Shown piece after piece: positions 17,907 to 26,454 of a DNA stretch of 64,000 nt. The notes under the pieces are model-generated. The model was not told the origin of the DNA, searched no databases, and saw only the letters and a program-made list of their open reading frames with translations. Location of the stretch: NCBI GenBank assembly GCA_905205065.1, contig CAJLCI010000003.1, positions 1 through 64,000 on the forward strand, written 5' to 3'. The stretch comes from an uncultured Eubacteriales bacterium (lineage in GTDB: Bacteria > Bacillota > Clostridia > Oscillospirales > CAG-272). The translations under genes and the position numbers were made by a program. Numbering within the stretch: position 1 is the first letter of the stretch; the number at the start of each line of letters is the position of its first letter.

Positions 17907-18974
17907 TCAGACCTCTACTCTCCAGCCAAACGGATCTTCAGATTTTCCCCACTGAATTCCCGTTATTTTATCGTAAAGCTTCTGTGTAAGACTTCCGATA
18001 TTTCCGTCTCCGATATTGATTACCTCGTCTTTATAGCGAAGTTTTCCCACGGGAGAAACCACCGCGGCCGTACCGGTACCAAAAACCTCTTTTAAAGTAC
18101 CGTCATGCGCAGCGCTTACAATTTCATCTACTGATATTTTTCTCTCTTCGATTTCAAGTCCCCAGTGACGGCAGAGAGCAAGAACAGAGTTGCGCGTAAT
18201 TCCGGGAAGTATGCTTCCGTTGAGCATCGGGGTAAGAACCGTATCTCCGATTTTGAAAAAGATATTCATAGCACCGACTTCTTCAATATACTTTCTTTCA
18301 ACTCCATCGAGCCACAGCACCTGGGAAAAGCCGCCGTCATGCGCTTTGACCTGCGCGATAAGGGAAGCCGCATAATTTCCGCCCGTTTTAGCAAATCCCA
18401 TTCCGCCTCTTACAGCTCTGACATATTCATCCTCTATCCAGATTCCGACAGGAGCAAGACCGCTCTCATAGTAAGCTCCCGACGGAGAAAGAATAACAAT
18501 AAACATATATGTTTTTGACGGAGCGACGCCGAGAAATTCATCCGTTGCAATTACAAAAGGACGAATATACAAAGATGCACCCTCAGTTTCGGGAATCCAG
18601 TCTCTGTCGATGTCAACTACAGTTTTTACCGCCTGAATAAAATCGTCCTCAGGTATCTGAGGAATACAGAGACGGTCATTTGACGTATTGGCACGCTTCG
18701 CGTTCATATCCGGACGGAAAAGATAGACCTTATTGTCTTCACCCTTGTAAGCTTTCATTCCTTCAAACATTTCCTGCCCGTAATGAAAAACCATCGCGGC
18801 GGGAGAAAGATAGAGATTCTGGAAAGGCTCGATTCTCGGATCATGCCATCCTATACCCTCTGTATAATTCATCACGAACATATGATCGGTAAAGATATGT
18901 CCGAATCCCAGCGGTTCACCTTTCTTTGGTTTTTCCTTCAGCGTCTTTGCCCTCTCGATTTTAATATTAAGCAT
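17907..18974 (-). CDS. ilvE: Branched-chain amino acid aminotransferase
   Basis: PLP fold-type IV transaminase interconverting Val, Leu and Ile with their 2-oxoacids using glutamate/2-oxoglutarate. The 355-residue length fits the type II BCAT group. Visible motifs are FGHIFTDHMFVMNY, FHYGQEMFEGMKAY, YIRPF near 168, Lys in GFAKTGGNYAASL and EVGAMNIFF. Upstream in-frame codons run into the preceding gene, so the ATG at 18974 with TAAGGAG nine bases upstream is chosen. It directly follows the gamma subunit of a 2-oxoacid:ferredoxin oxidoreductase, tying transamination to 2-oxoacid carboxylation or decarboxylation in one operon. Confidence 0.95.
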   Translation of the reverse strand: MLNIKIERAKTLKEKPKKGEPLGFGHIFTDHMFVMNYTEGIGWHDPRIEPFQNLYLSPAAMVFHYGQEMFEGMKAYKGEDNKVYLFRPDMNAKRANTSNDRLCIPQIPEDDFIQAVKTVVDIDRDWIPETEGASLYIRPFVIATDEFLGVAPSKTYMFIVILSPSGAYYESGLAPVGIWIEDEYVRAVRGGMGFAKTGGNYAASLIAQVKAHDGGFSQVLWLDGVERKYIEEVGAMNIFFKIGDTVLTPMLNGSILPGITRNSVLALCRHWGLEIEERKISVDEIVSAAHDGTLKEVFGTGTAAVVSPVGKLRYKDEVINIGDGNIGSLTQKLYDKITGIQWGKSEDPFGWRVEV

Positions 18975-18996
18975 TGCAATCAACTCCTTACTATAT

Positions 18997-19530
18997 TTAT
19001 TTATAATTGTATCCTGTTTCAATAGCCTTGAGATTTGCTTCAAACATGTCCGCATGTTTTGCGGAAACAACCTTTTGCAGCGATACCCCGACAGACTCAT
19101 ATGTAAGAGCTTTGCTTTCTCTGAGCAGCTTTCCCATCATAATCATATTGGCAAGCGTCGGAATACCTGATTCCTGAGCCATTTTTGTCGCAGGTATCCG
19201 AAATACGCTTATATCATTCCGTGAAATATCTTTTTCAATGAGAGTAGAATCATATATTACAATTCCTCCCGGGACCACTGCATTTTCATATTTGTCCAGC
19301 GAAGGAAGATTCATAGCTACAAGAACGTCGGCAACCGATATAATCGGCGAGCCTACCGGCGTATCGCTTATAATTACGCTGCAGTTTGCCGTACCACCTC
19401 TCATTTCCGGTCCGTACGAAGGAAGCCAGCTTACCTGTTTTTTTTCGGTCATTCCCTTATATGCAAGAAATTTTCCAGCAAAGAGAACTCCCTGGCCTCC
19501 AAAACCCGCGATAAGAATCTGTGTCGTCAT
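18997..19530 (-). CDS. 2-oxoacid:ferredoxin oxidoreductase, gamma subunit
   Basis: The gamma (catalytic-domain III) subunit of a KOR/VOR-type enzyme, about 177 residues. It has the family signature ILIAGFGGQGVLFAGK, SWLPSYGPEMRGGTANC and DVLVAMNLPSL. Likely partner of the alpha, beta and ferredoxin subunits upstream on the same strand. A 258-base gap holding repeat copy D splits it from the beta subunit, which is unusual for this compact gene set. ATG 19530 is preferred to the ATG at 19542, which touches the GAAAGGG ribosome site. The next gene is ilvE, 22 bases downstream. Confidence 0.9.
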   Translation of the reverse strand: MTTQILIAGFGGQGVLFAGKFLAYKGMTEKKQVSWLPSYGPEMRGGTANCSVIISDTPVGSPIISVADVLVAMNLPSLDKYENAVVPGGIVIYDSTLIEKDISRNDISVFRIPATKMAQESGIPTLANMIMMGKLLRESKALTYESVGVSLQKVVSAKHADMFEANLKAIETGYNYK

Positions 19531-19639
19531 GGTTATTATCATCCCTTTCGTATATACTCAAATTCGGGTGCGTTCCAGCCGCTGTATAAGCCGGTCAAAA
19601 ATCTCCATGCTATTCCATGTTATACTGTCGGCTGATTGA

Positions 19640-19783
19640 TTCAATAAGGAGCATGTCTCCGTCATGTCATAAGGCTTTCCGCTGATGATTGTACTTCCAC
19701 CGGATGTATCGCCGCCGGATGTACAGCCACTGAATTATACTTCCACTGGATTGTACAGCCACTGGATTGTACCGCACTGGATT
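19640..19783 (+). repeat. Dispersed structured repeat, copy D (diverged array of about 6 units)
   Basis: Starts TTCAATAAGGAGCATGTCTC, forming hairpin GGAG-catgt-CTCC, then CGTCATGTCATAAGGC. Hairpin two and the GTGAG block are lost. Six imperfect units of 15-16 bp follow, of the form GATTGTACAGCCACTG, which share TACAG(T/C)C with the units of other copies but have drifted together. Antisense within the oxidoreductase gene set, between the gamma and beta subunit genes. Confidence 0.6.
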
Positions 19784-19788
19784 TCATT

Positions 19789-20550
19789 TCAACTTTTAAT
19801 ACCGCCATTTTTAGATGCGCTTTTATCCTTATATACACCAAGAGGATAATACGGAATCATTTTTTCATCAATCCATTCAAGTGCCCTCTGAGGAGTAAGT
19901 CCCCAGTTTGTCGGACATGAAGAGATTACCTCGATAAGGGAAAAGCCCTTATTATTTATCTGATTTTCAAAAGCTTTTTTTACTGCCTTTTTGGCATTCT
20001 TAACATTTTTTACATTGTTTACGGCAACACGTTCAATGTACTCAGGACCGTCAAGCGAAGCAAGAAGTTCAGACACACGGATAGGATACCCCACCGTTTC
20101 AACATCTCTTCCGTAAGGAGATGTCTGTGTTACCTGTCCGGGAAGCGATGTCGGCGCCATCTGCCCCCCGGTCATACCGTATATAGCATTGTTTACAAAT
20201 ATTATGGTAATGTTCTCATTTCTCGTAGCCGCATGAACTGTTTCGGCCATACCTATAGATGCAAGGTCTCCATCTCCCTGATATGTAAAAATAATATTTT
20301 CAGGAAGAGACCGCTTTAAACCTGTTGCAACAGCCGGAGCCCGTCCGTGAGCAGCCTCGACCATATCGCATTTAAAATAATTATAAGCCATTACAGCGCA
20401 GCCTACAGGAGCAACTCCGACAGTAATCCCCTCTATGTCAAGCTCGTCAATTGCTTCCGCGACAAGACGGTGAATGATTCCGTGCGTACAGCCCGGACAA
20501 TAGTGCAGCGGCGCGTCGGTAAGCGATGAAGGCTTTTTAAAAACTACCAT
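19789..20550 (-). CDS. 2-oxoacid:ferredoxin oxidoreductase, beta (TPP-binding) subunit
   Basis: Carries the thiamine diphosphate site of the complex. The 253-residue protein has HYCPGCTHGIIHRL, with the Cys-Pro-x-Cys motif, and the TPP motif GDGDLASIG...FVNNAIYGMTGGQ. Substrate class is not decided by sequence alone: relatives act on 2-oxoglutarate, 2-oxoisovalerate or indolepyruvate. The flanking ilvE and the VorB-like alpha subunit point to branched-chain 2-oxoacids. The start codon overlaps the alpha-subunit stop by one base, so subunits are made in step. Confidence 0.92.
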   Translation of the reverse strand: MVVFKKPSSLTDAPLHYCPGCTHGIIHRLVAEAIDELDIEGITVGVAPVGCAVMAYNYFKCDMVEAAHGRAPAVATGLKRSLPENIIFTYQGDGDLASIGMAETVHAATRNENITIIFVNNAIYGMTGGQMAPTSLPGQVTQTSPYGRDVETVGYPIRVSELLASLDGPEYIERVAVNNVKNVKNAKKAVKKAFENQINNKGFSLIEVISSCPTNWGLTPQRALEWIDEKMIPYYPLGVYKDKSASKNGGIKS

Positions 20551-21611
20551 TATTCTTTACCTCCAGCAAGTTTATTAATTGTTTCAAGAATCTGTTCCGG
20601 AGACGGAATCATGCCCCCAACACGATTGCACAGAACTACAGGACGTTTACAGCATGTCGCGAGCTTAACATCCTCAATCATTTGCCCCATTGAAAGCTCA
20701 ACCGAAATAAAAGCCTTTACTCTGTCTGCCGCCGCATTCAGAATTTCTTTCGGAAACGGCCAGAGTGTTATAGGACGAATCAGTCCTACCTTTATTCCGT
20801 TTTTTCTGGCTTCAACAACCGCATTTTTTGAAACGCGCGCGGCAATTCCGAAGGCAACGACGCAGTAGTCCGCATCATCCATCATATATTCTTCATACAA
20901 AACTTCATCTTTCTCAACAGCGCCGTATCTTTCAAAACGCTCAAAATTATTTTTTTCAAGCTCTTCAGGGACAAGATACAGAGAATTAACTATATTGTGT
21001 CCACGTTTTTTCCTGGTACCGGTCACTGCCCAAGGCGTTTCGGGCCTTGGAGCGCAGCCCTCAGGCAATAGCACAGGTTCCATCATCTGTCCCATTGTTC
21101 CGTCGGCCAAAATCATTGCCGGCATACGATACTTATCTGCAAGATCAAACGCCTTAATTGTCATATCTGCCATTTCCTGAACAGACGAAGGGGCAAGAAC
21201 AATCAGATGATAGTCTCCGTGTCCTCCTCCTTTTACAGCCTGAAAATAGTCCGACTGAGAAGGCTGAATACCTCCGAGTCCGGGTCCTCCGCGCTCAACA
21301 TTAACTATTACAGCCGGCAAATCACTGCCTGCAATATAAGAAATGCCCTCCTGCTTAAGCGATATTCCGGGACTTGACGAGGATGTCATTGCGCGGACTC
21401 CGGCAGCCGCGGCTCCGTATATCATATTAATCGCAGAAATTTCACTTTCCGCCTGCAAAAATGTACCGCCTATTTTGGGCATACGCTTTGCCATATAAGC
21501 GGCAATCTCGGTCTGCGGAGTTATAGGATAACCAAAATAATGCCTGCAGCCGGCAATGATTGCGGCCTCCGCTATAGCTTCATTGCCTTTCATCAAAACC
21601 TTGTCTGACAT
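20550..21611 (-). CDS. vorB: 2-oxoacid:ferredoxin oxidoreductase, alpha subunit (VorB-like)
   Basis: Pyrimidine-binding and substrate-selecting subunit, 353 residues. Typical features are VLMKGNEAIAEAAIIAGC, FGYPITPQTEIAAYM, FLQAESEISAINM, TSSSSPGISLKQEGISY and RGGPGLGGIQPSQSD. The pattern matches proteins annotated as 3-methyl-2-oxobutanoate dehydrogenase subunit VorB in Clostridia. A GTG at 21623 in frame is within the ribosome-site region, so ATG 21611 is preferred. It lies 13 bases after the ferredoxin subunit gene and overlaps the beta gene by one base. Confidence 0.92.
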   Translation of the reverse strand: MSDKVLMKGNEAIAEAAIIAGCRHYFGYPITPQTEIAAYMAKRMPKIGGTFLQAESEISAINMIYGAAAAGVRAMTSSSSPGISLKQEGISYIAGSDLPAVIVNVERGGPGLGGIQPSQSDYFQAVKGGGHGDYHLIVLAPSSVQEMADMTIKAFDLADKYRMPAMILADGTMGQMMEPVLLPEGCAPRPETPWAVTGTRKKRGHNIVNSLYLVPEELEKNNFERFERYGAVEKDEVLYEEYMMDDADYCVVAFGIAARVSKNAVVEARKNGIKVGLIRPITLWPFPKEILNAAADRVKAFISVELSMGQMIEDVKLATCCKRPVVLCNRVGGMIPSPEQILETINKLAGGKE

Positions 21612-21624
21612 GATTCTCCACACC

Positions 21625-21831
21625 TTACCTTTCCACTGTAATTACGCAGTCAGGACACATTAAAGCACAGAAAGCGCAGCCTATACACGCAGACTGATCG
21701 GTAATTTCCGCAGGTGAATGTCCTTTTTGATTCAATTTATTTGTATCGATAACGAGCAAATGCTTCGGGCAGGCATTAACACATAGTCCGCAGCCCTTGC
21801 AAAGCTCAGTGTCAAATGTTAACTTTGCCAT
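21625..21831 (-). CDS. 2-oxoacid:ferredoxin oxidoreductase, ferredoxin-like delta subunit
   Basis: A 68-residue protein with two [4Fe-4S] motifs, CKGCGLCVNACP and CIGCAFCALMCP, which passes electrons between the TPP centre and soluble ferredoxin. Short length and position ahead of the alpha gene are typical of KorD/VorD. Overlaps the end of the P-loop ATPase gene by one base. Confidence 0.92.
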   Translation of the reverse strand: MAKLTFDTELCKGCGLCVNACPKHLLVIDTNKLNQKGHSPAEITDQSACIGCAFCALMCPDCVITVER

Positions 21832-22505
21832 TATGTAGACTCCTTTATATCAAAGTATTTTCTCTGAAGTGTAAGCGGAAAAACATTTTTGATATTAAGC
21901 CTCTCCGCCACATTTTTTTCAGCGGCTACCGCAAGAAGCGGAAGCTTTGAAATTGAGCATAATTTATTCGTTCTTTCCTCCGTTTCAAGAACGTCTTCAG
22001 GTGAAGTATCCCAGCCTATATTCGAATTGTTGATTATACCGGTAAAGGGTATTCCGCATACGCCTTCTATCTCCTTCATGACATCAAATGCTTCATGAGC
22101 CGTTTTTGTAAGAGGACGGTAGAAATTTACGACAAATATATTTTCATAATCATTCTCTTTGAGAATACTGGGCGTGTATCTTCCGAGCGCATATGCTCCG
22201 CGGTCATCTCCTCCGATGTCAAGAACCGCAAGAGAATCCTTGTTCTCTATACATCCGTATATCTCTTTGGGCAGCGCCGGAATATCAAGGTTAGAGTTCG
22301 CATAAATTGAAGAAATCACCCGAATTCCTGCCGAGACAAGCTCGGCTTTGCTGTCCTTTGTTCTAAAATACGGATTAACAATATCAAGATCGGCAATTGT
22401 GACGTTATTTCCCTCAAGGCGCCTCATCAGCGCATAGTTAACCGCAAGATTTGTCTTTCCAGACCCATAATGTCCTGAAAAAAGTGTGATCCTTCTTTTT
22501 CTCAT
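21831..22505 (-). CDS. MinD/CobQ-like P-loop ATPase in the oxidoreductase operon
   Basis: A SIMIBI-class NTPase of about 224 residues. It has FSGHYGSGKTNLAVNYA as Walker A, DLDIVNPYFR and VLDIGGDDRGAYALG as Walker B region, and NFYRPLTK. It lacks extra metal-binding cysteines. Position between the ligase and the ferredoxin subunit, with a one-base overlap to the latter, suggests a role in assembly or activation of the oxidoreductase, but function is not known. ATG 22505 lies ten bases after GAAAGGTG; a TTG at 22514 would sit too close to it. Confidence 0.75.
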   Translation of the reverse strand: MRKRRITLFSGHYGSGKTNLAVNYALMRRLEGNNVTIADLDIVNPYFRTKDSKAELVSAGIRVISSIYANSNLDIPALPKEIYGCIENKDSLAVLDIGGDDRGAYALGRYTPSILKENDYENIFVVNFYRPLTKTAHEAFDVMKEIEGVCGIPFTGIINNSNIGWDTSPEDVLETEERTNKLCSISKLPLLAVAAEKNVAERLNIKNVFPLTLQRKYFDIKEST

Positions 22506-22578
22506 GTAATACAAGCACCTTTCAACTTCTTAACCGCTTAACTACCGGAATTCCTCAAAATCCAAACCTTCGAAAATC

Positions 22579-24849
22579 TTACAGCTTGTTTCTCTGAATT
22601 TTTCCGCTTATAGTTTTAGGAAGCGATTCTCTGAACACAATCATTCTCGGATATTTATACGGAGCGGTATGAGCCTTTACGTATGCCTGTATTTCTTTTT
22701 TTAGCTCTTCGGACGGTTCGGTTCCCTTAGTAAGAACAATACTTGCCTTTACAATCTGGCCTCGTACCGGATCCGGCGCCGCGGACACTCCGCATTCAAG
22801 AACATACGGAAGCTCCATAATCACGCTTTCAATTTCAAACGGACCGATCCGATAACCAGATGATTTTATAACGTCATCGGTTCGGCTGACATACCAAAAA
22901 TATCCGTCCTCGTCTCTCCATGCCGTATCGCGCGTATGATAGTAACCGTCATACCAGCACTCTTTTGTTTTCTCATCATCCTTGTAATAACCCAAAAAAA
23001 GTCCGCACGGAACCTGATCCGATGTTTTGATGCAGATTTCTCCCACTTCGCCATTAGCAACCGGATTTCCGTCGGGATCAAGCAGATCAACCTGATACTG
23101 AGGCGAAGCCATGCCCATAGAACCAAGCTTCGGCACAGTGCCGGCAAGATTGCAGACAGTAAGAGTAGTTTCCGTCTGTCCGAAGCCTTCCATAATAGTA
23201 AGTCCGGTAAGTTCGGAAAATTTACGAGAAACCTCAGGATTAAGAGCCTCTCCTGCTGTTGTCATATGGTGAATTGACGAGAGATCGTAACGCGCCAAGT
23301 CTTCTTTAATCATCATGCGAAGCATAGTCGGCGGAGCACAGAAAGTAGTTATGTTGTATTTTTTGAACATCGGAAGAATATCGGAGGCGTCAAACCGGTC
23401 AAAGTCATACACAAATACGGCTCCTTCACACAACCATTGTCCGTAAAGCTTGCCCCACAGCGATTTTCCCCATCCTGTGTCCGAAATCGTAAGGTGAAGC
23501 CCGTCGCGCTCACAGCAATGCCAGTACTTTGCCGTTACGAAATGTCCGAGCGCATATGTATGCGAATGCGCAGCCATCTTTGGATTTCCGGTTGTACCGG
23601 AGGTAAAGAACATCAGCGCAGTCTCATTTCCTCCCGGAGTATCATCCGTTCTTTCAAATTTCCGTGAAAACAGACAGAATTCGCTGTCAAAATCATGCCA
23701 TCCGCAGCGCGTTCCTCCTACAAGAATCTTAGTTTTTACACTGTCACATTGTTCAGCCGCTTTTTCGGCAAATTCCGCCGTGTCACCGTCAGCGGTACAT
23801 ACTATAGCGCTTACTCCGGCAGCGTTGAACCGATATACAAAATCATGATCCTTTAATTGATTTGTCGCCGGAATAGCAATTGCGCCAAGCTTATGAAGAG
23901 CTATCATTGCAAACCAAAACTGATAGTGACGTTTTAACACGAGCATCACACGATCGCCCTTTTTAATTCCGAGTGATTTGAAATAGTTAGCTGTCTGAGA
24001 TGAATAATGCTTTATATCCCTGAAGCTGAAACGTCTTTCTGTTTTATTGACATCCAGGTGAAGCATTGCAAGCTTGTCAGGATACTGCCTTGCAATTTCA
24101 TCAACAATGTCAAAACCAAAATTAAAATTTTCCGTATTTTTGAATTTAATCGAACGTAGAGCGCCGTTTTCGTCTTCATCTGTATCGATAAATTTCTCAC
24201 ATATCAGTTTTCCTGTATTTCCCGCAGATGCTATACTCCCTCGGATTTCTTCCTCCTTTGTATCATCTCCGGGAATCACAACGGCGCAGAACAGGCAGTC
24301 TTTTCCGCCAACGGCAATCATACCGTGCGGAGTACCGCTGTTATAAAATATAGAATCTCCCTCGTTCAGTACCTCCACATGATTTCCTATTTGAACCTTA
24401 AGACTGCCCTCAATAATAAGATCAAATTCCTGACCACTGTGCTTCGTCAGATGAATCGGATGATTCTGCAGCTTTGGAGAATATTCATAACGAACCCAAT
24501 ACGGTTCCGCAATTTTTGACCGGAAATTCGGCGCAAGGTTCTGAATTACAATACCGTCTTCCTTGGCAGTTTCTAATCCCTGTCCCTTCCTGGTTACAGT
24601 ATAAGAAGAAAGATGCGCTGTTTTGTGTCCCTCAAGAAGTTCAGACAGCTCTATTCCAAAAGCAAGCGAACATTTATGAATAAAAGTAAAAGGAAGATCA
24701 GCCTTTCCGCTTTCAAAATTTTCGTATTCATCTGTACTCACTTCAGTCTTTTCTGCCATATCAGAAACAGTCCATCCCATGATGTCCCGCATCTCTTTAA
24801 TTCTTTCTGCAATTTCACTCAATTGCGTAAGCGCCGTCTGTGTACTCAT
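22579..24849 (-). CDS. XRE regulator-cupin-acyl-CoA ligase fusion
   Basis: A 756-residue three-part protein. Residues 12-75 are an XRE-type helix-turn-helix (WTVSDMAEKTEVSTDEYENF). About 105-195 is a cupin (HSGQEFDLIIEGSLKVQIG, LNEGDSIFYNSGTPH). From 240 to the end is a complete AMP-forming acid-CoA ligase: FFTSGTTGNPKM at 414-425, GEALNPEV, EGFGQTETT, YHTRDTAWRDEDGYFWY and the catalytic Lys in PKTISGKIQRN at the C-terminus. The ligase resembles the acetyl/medium-chain acyl-CoA synthetase group and would activate a carboxylic acid for the adjacent ferredoxin oxidoreductase. First gene after the T-box; ATG with TAAGGAG seven bases upstream. The substrate is inferred, not seen. Confidence 0.88.
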   Translation of the reverse strand: MSTQTALTQLSEIAERIKEMRDIMGWTVSDMAEKTEVSTDEYENFESGKADLPFTFIHKCSLAFGIELSELLEGHKTAHLSSYTVTRKGQGLETAKEDGIVIQNLAPNFRSKIAEPYWVRYEYSPKLQNHPIHLTKHSGQEFDLIIEGSLKVQIGNHVEVLNEGDSIFYNSGTPHGMIAVGGKDCLFCAVVIPGDDTKEEEIRGSIASAGNTGKLICEKFIDTDEDENGALRSIKFKNTENFNFGFDIVDEIARQYPDKLAMLHLDVNKTERRFSFRDIKHYSSQTANYFKSLGIKKGDRVMLVLKRHYQFWFAMIALHKLGAIAIPATNQLKDHDFVYRFNAAGVSAIVCTADGDTAEFAEKAAEQCDSVKTKILVGGTRCGWHDFDSEFCLFSRKFERTDDTPGGNETALMFFTSGTTGNPKMAAHSHTYALGHFVTAKYWHCCERDGLHLTISDTGWGKSLWGKLYGQWLCEGAVFVYDFDRFDASDILPMFKKYNITTFCAPPTMLRMMIKEDLARYDLSSIHHMTTAGEALNPEVSRKFSELTGLTIMEGFGQTETTLTVCNLAGTVPKLGSMGMASPQYQVDLLDPDGNPVANGEVGEICIKTSDQVPCGLFLGYYKDDEKTKECWYDGYYHTRDTAWRDEDGYFWYVSRTDDVIKSSGYRIGPFEIESVIMELPYVLECGVSAAPDPVRGQIVKASIVLTKGTEPSEELKKEIQAYVKAHTAPYKYPRMIVFRESLPKTISGKIQRNKL

Positions 24850-24887
24850 TTTTTACTCCTTAATTTAATCGATTTTTGATAAATGAT

Positions 24888-25205
24888 AAAAAAACCCGTC
24901 TCAAAACATGCTGCTTTGAGACGGGGGATCAAATTCAGATTTCCCGCGGTACCACTCAAATTGCCCGAATTATTTAAAATTCAGACCACTTTAGACTCTA
25001 TCAAGTCCTATGCACTAACGCGGCAGTCACGGGAAACCCTACTCGCTTGCTGCTTTGGAATTTCCGACTCAGAAGTGATGGGATTAACAGTTAATTTATA
25101 CCGGGATCTCACCGTCCCCGATTCTCTGGAAAAATATCGCTGTATCCGTCTTCGTCACAGTCTTTTCTGTGTTATCTTTATAACAATAAAATAACCTTTA
25201 AAATT
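24888..25205 (-). promoter_or_regulatory. T-box leader (specifier probably AUC, isoleucine)
   Basis: On the minus strand the leader has the GACGAAGAC start, AGAGA bulge and a GGTGAG-containing stem-I loop. The T-box core TGGTACCGCGG lies at 24954-24944. The terminator has arms CCCGTCTCAAA/TTTGAGACGGG (24925-24895) followed by T7. In stem I, GAAG pairs with CTTC and GGATACAG with CTGTTAATCC, leaving CCATCA in the specifier loop. This gives AUC (Ile; 25079-25077) followed by the usual purine. An alternative reading is UUC (Phe, 25074-25072). Uncharged tRNA would allow readthrough into the acyl-CoA ligase gene and its operon. Confidence 0.93.
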
Positions 25206-25211
25206 ATTCAG

Positions 25212-25240
25212 ATTATATCATTATTTTTTTTATTTGTCAA
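25212..25240 (-). promoter_or_regulatory. Consensus SigA promoter of the T-box operon
   Basis: TTGACA (25240-25235), 17-base spacer, TATAAT (25217-25212): a perfect consensus promoter. This is expected where control is exerted by the downstream T-box terminator rather than by promoter strength. Confidence 0.92.
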
Positions 25241-25301
25241 TACTTTTTCAAATCTTTCTTTTATGCTTTTATAAAACATATACTCAACTATATTATACGA
25301 A

Positions 25302-25553
25302 TTATTTATTATTTGATTTAATCGATATTAATACATCATATATCTTGTTTATAGTATTCATTTGAGTCAAAATCAAATTTACATCAGGCACTTCACATTC
25401 AAATACATCCTCAAGTGAAATTATAATTTGAATAAATCTAATAGAATCCATTCCAAATTTAGACAAATCCTCATCATATTGTTCAGAGTTTATAGTTTCA
25501 TTCTGAACAATATCATTAATTATTTCAAGTATCTTTTCTTTAGTTACTTCCAT
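25302..25553 (-). CDS. Acyl carrier protein (stand-alone, non-housekeeping type)
   Basis: An 83-residue ACP/PCP-like protein with the phosphopantetheine attachment Ser in FGMDSIRFIQIIISLED. It differs from housekeeping ACP in its many Ile/Asn residues and in GMDS for the usual GADS. It is the last gene of a four-gene cassette; its start overlaps the nucleotidyltransferase gene by 14 bases. No ketosynthase, adenylation or thioesterase gene is nearby. It likely serves as a carrier for an acyl or aminoacyl group in a small-molecule or peptide modification path. A pantetheinyl transferase must act from elsewhere. Confidence 0.85.
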   Translation of the reverse strand: MEVTKEKILEIINDIVQNETINSEQYDEDLSKFGMDSIRFIQIIISLEDVFECEVPDVNLILTQMNTINKIYDVLISIKSNNK

Positions 25554-26454
25554 TATAATCCCCCAGAAAAATACGCCTGTTAATATCTATTTTTTCCTTA
25601 TCTTTTTCCGTCAAATCATCTTTTATCAAATCATAAATACTGTCAGCTTCAATTCTTGTCTGAAAATTATATTTCCATTCTTTTTGTTCTTTCGCACACA
25701 AGCCATAACAATTTAGCAATCCTTCTCCTGTCGGTGTTCGAAAAGCGTCTATATAACGATTCAGCATTTCGTCATTAAAAACTTGTCCGGTGTAATACAA
25801 AATATAATAAACATAGGGAACTATATCATATTTTAAACTTATATCATACAAACTATCTATAGATATTATTCCGAGATTATTTTTTAAGAGATAATAAACA
25901 TCCTTAAACATCTCATACTTTATGCTTTTTCGAGTAGCAAGAAGAAAAATAGAATTCATATCCTTATAATGATGCAAAATAAGCTGCACCATTGCTTTTA
26001 GTATCGCCAAAGTTTTAACTTTTGTACCATATATATTCCGTTCAATTGCATCAGATACAAATTCGTCGATATCAATGCGATTTCCCTCGTATTCTCCCCA
26101 AAAAATATCAAAATTCAGATCAACAACTACCTGTCCCCAAGGATATATTTCTTTAATCCATGGGGCAATTTGATGAGAACCGGTCATCATAGTTATTTTG
26201 TCACTTCGAGATTGCGATACATTAAAAAAACCGTTATTCATTAACCTTTGTTCAATTATATTCAAATTTTTCCGTGCAACTAATATATCAATATCTGTAA
26301 AATTTCTATTTCCGGTCGAGCCATATGCCTGAATTGATAATGCCTCTCCCTTAATTATAGAATAATTAATACTCAATGTATCTAATACCGGGGTTAATTG
26401 ATTAAAAAACTCCTGCCGACATAAAGATTGCAATATATCTCTAATTACCGTCAT
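25540..26454 (-). CDS. Nucleotidyltransferase-fold protein (NTP_transf_5-like)
   Basis: A 304-residue protein with the minimal nucleotidyltransferase signature: IIKGEALSIQAYGSTGNRN followed by FTDIDILVARKN, where the DID pair would bind metal, then a mostly helical C-terminal half. The pattern resembles the uncharacterised nucleotidyltransferase family found in RiPP and lasso-peptide clusters. The reaction is unknown. The start shares one base (TAATG) with the preceding YkgJ-type gene, and the next gene (ACP) overlaps its end, so all are translated together. Base use is visibly more AT-rich than the flanking metabolic genes. Confidence 0.7.
   Translation of the reverse strand: MTVIRDILQSLCRQEFFNQLTPVLDTLSINYSIIKGEALSIQAYGSTGNRNFTDIDILVARKNLNIIEQRLMNNGFFNVSQSRSDKITMMTGSHQIAPWIKEIYPWGQVVVDLNFDIFWGEYEGNRIDIDEFVSDAIERNIYGTKVKTLAILKAMVQLILHHYKDMNSIFLLATRKSIKYEMFKDVYYLLKNNLGIISIDSLYDISLKYDIVPYVYYILYYTGQVFNDEMLNRYIDAFRTPTGEGLLNCYGLCAKEQKEWKYNFQTRIEADSIYDLIKDDLTEKDKEKIDINRRIFLGDYNGSN

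Noticed and set aside
25072..25074. T-box specifier UUC (phenylalanine)
   Set aside because: UUC falls inside CTTC, which pairs with GAAG at the base of the specifier loop. AUC (25077-25079) is unpaired and followed by a purine. Not excluded fully.
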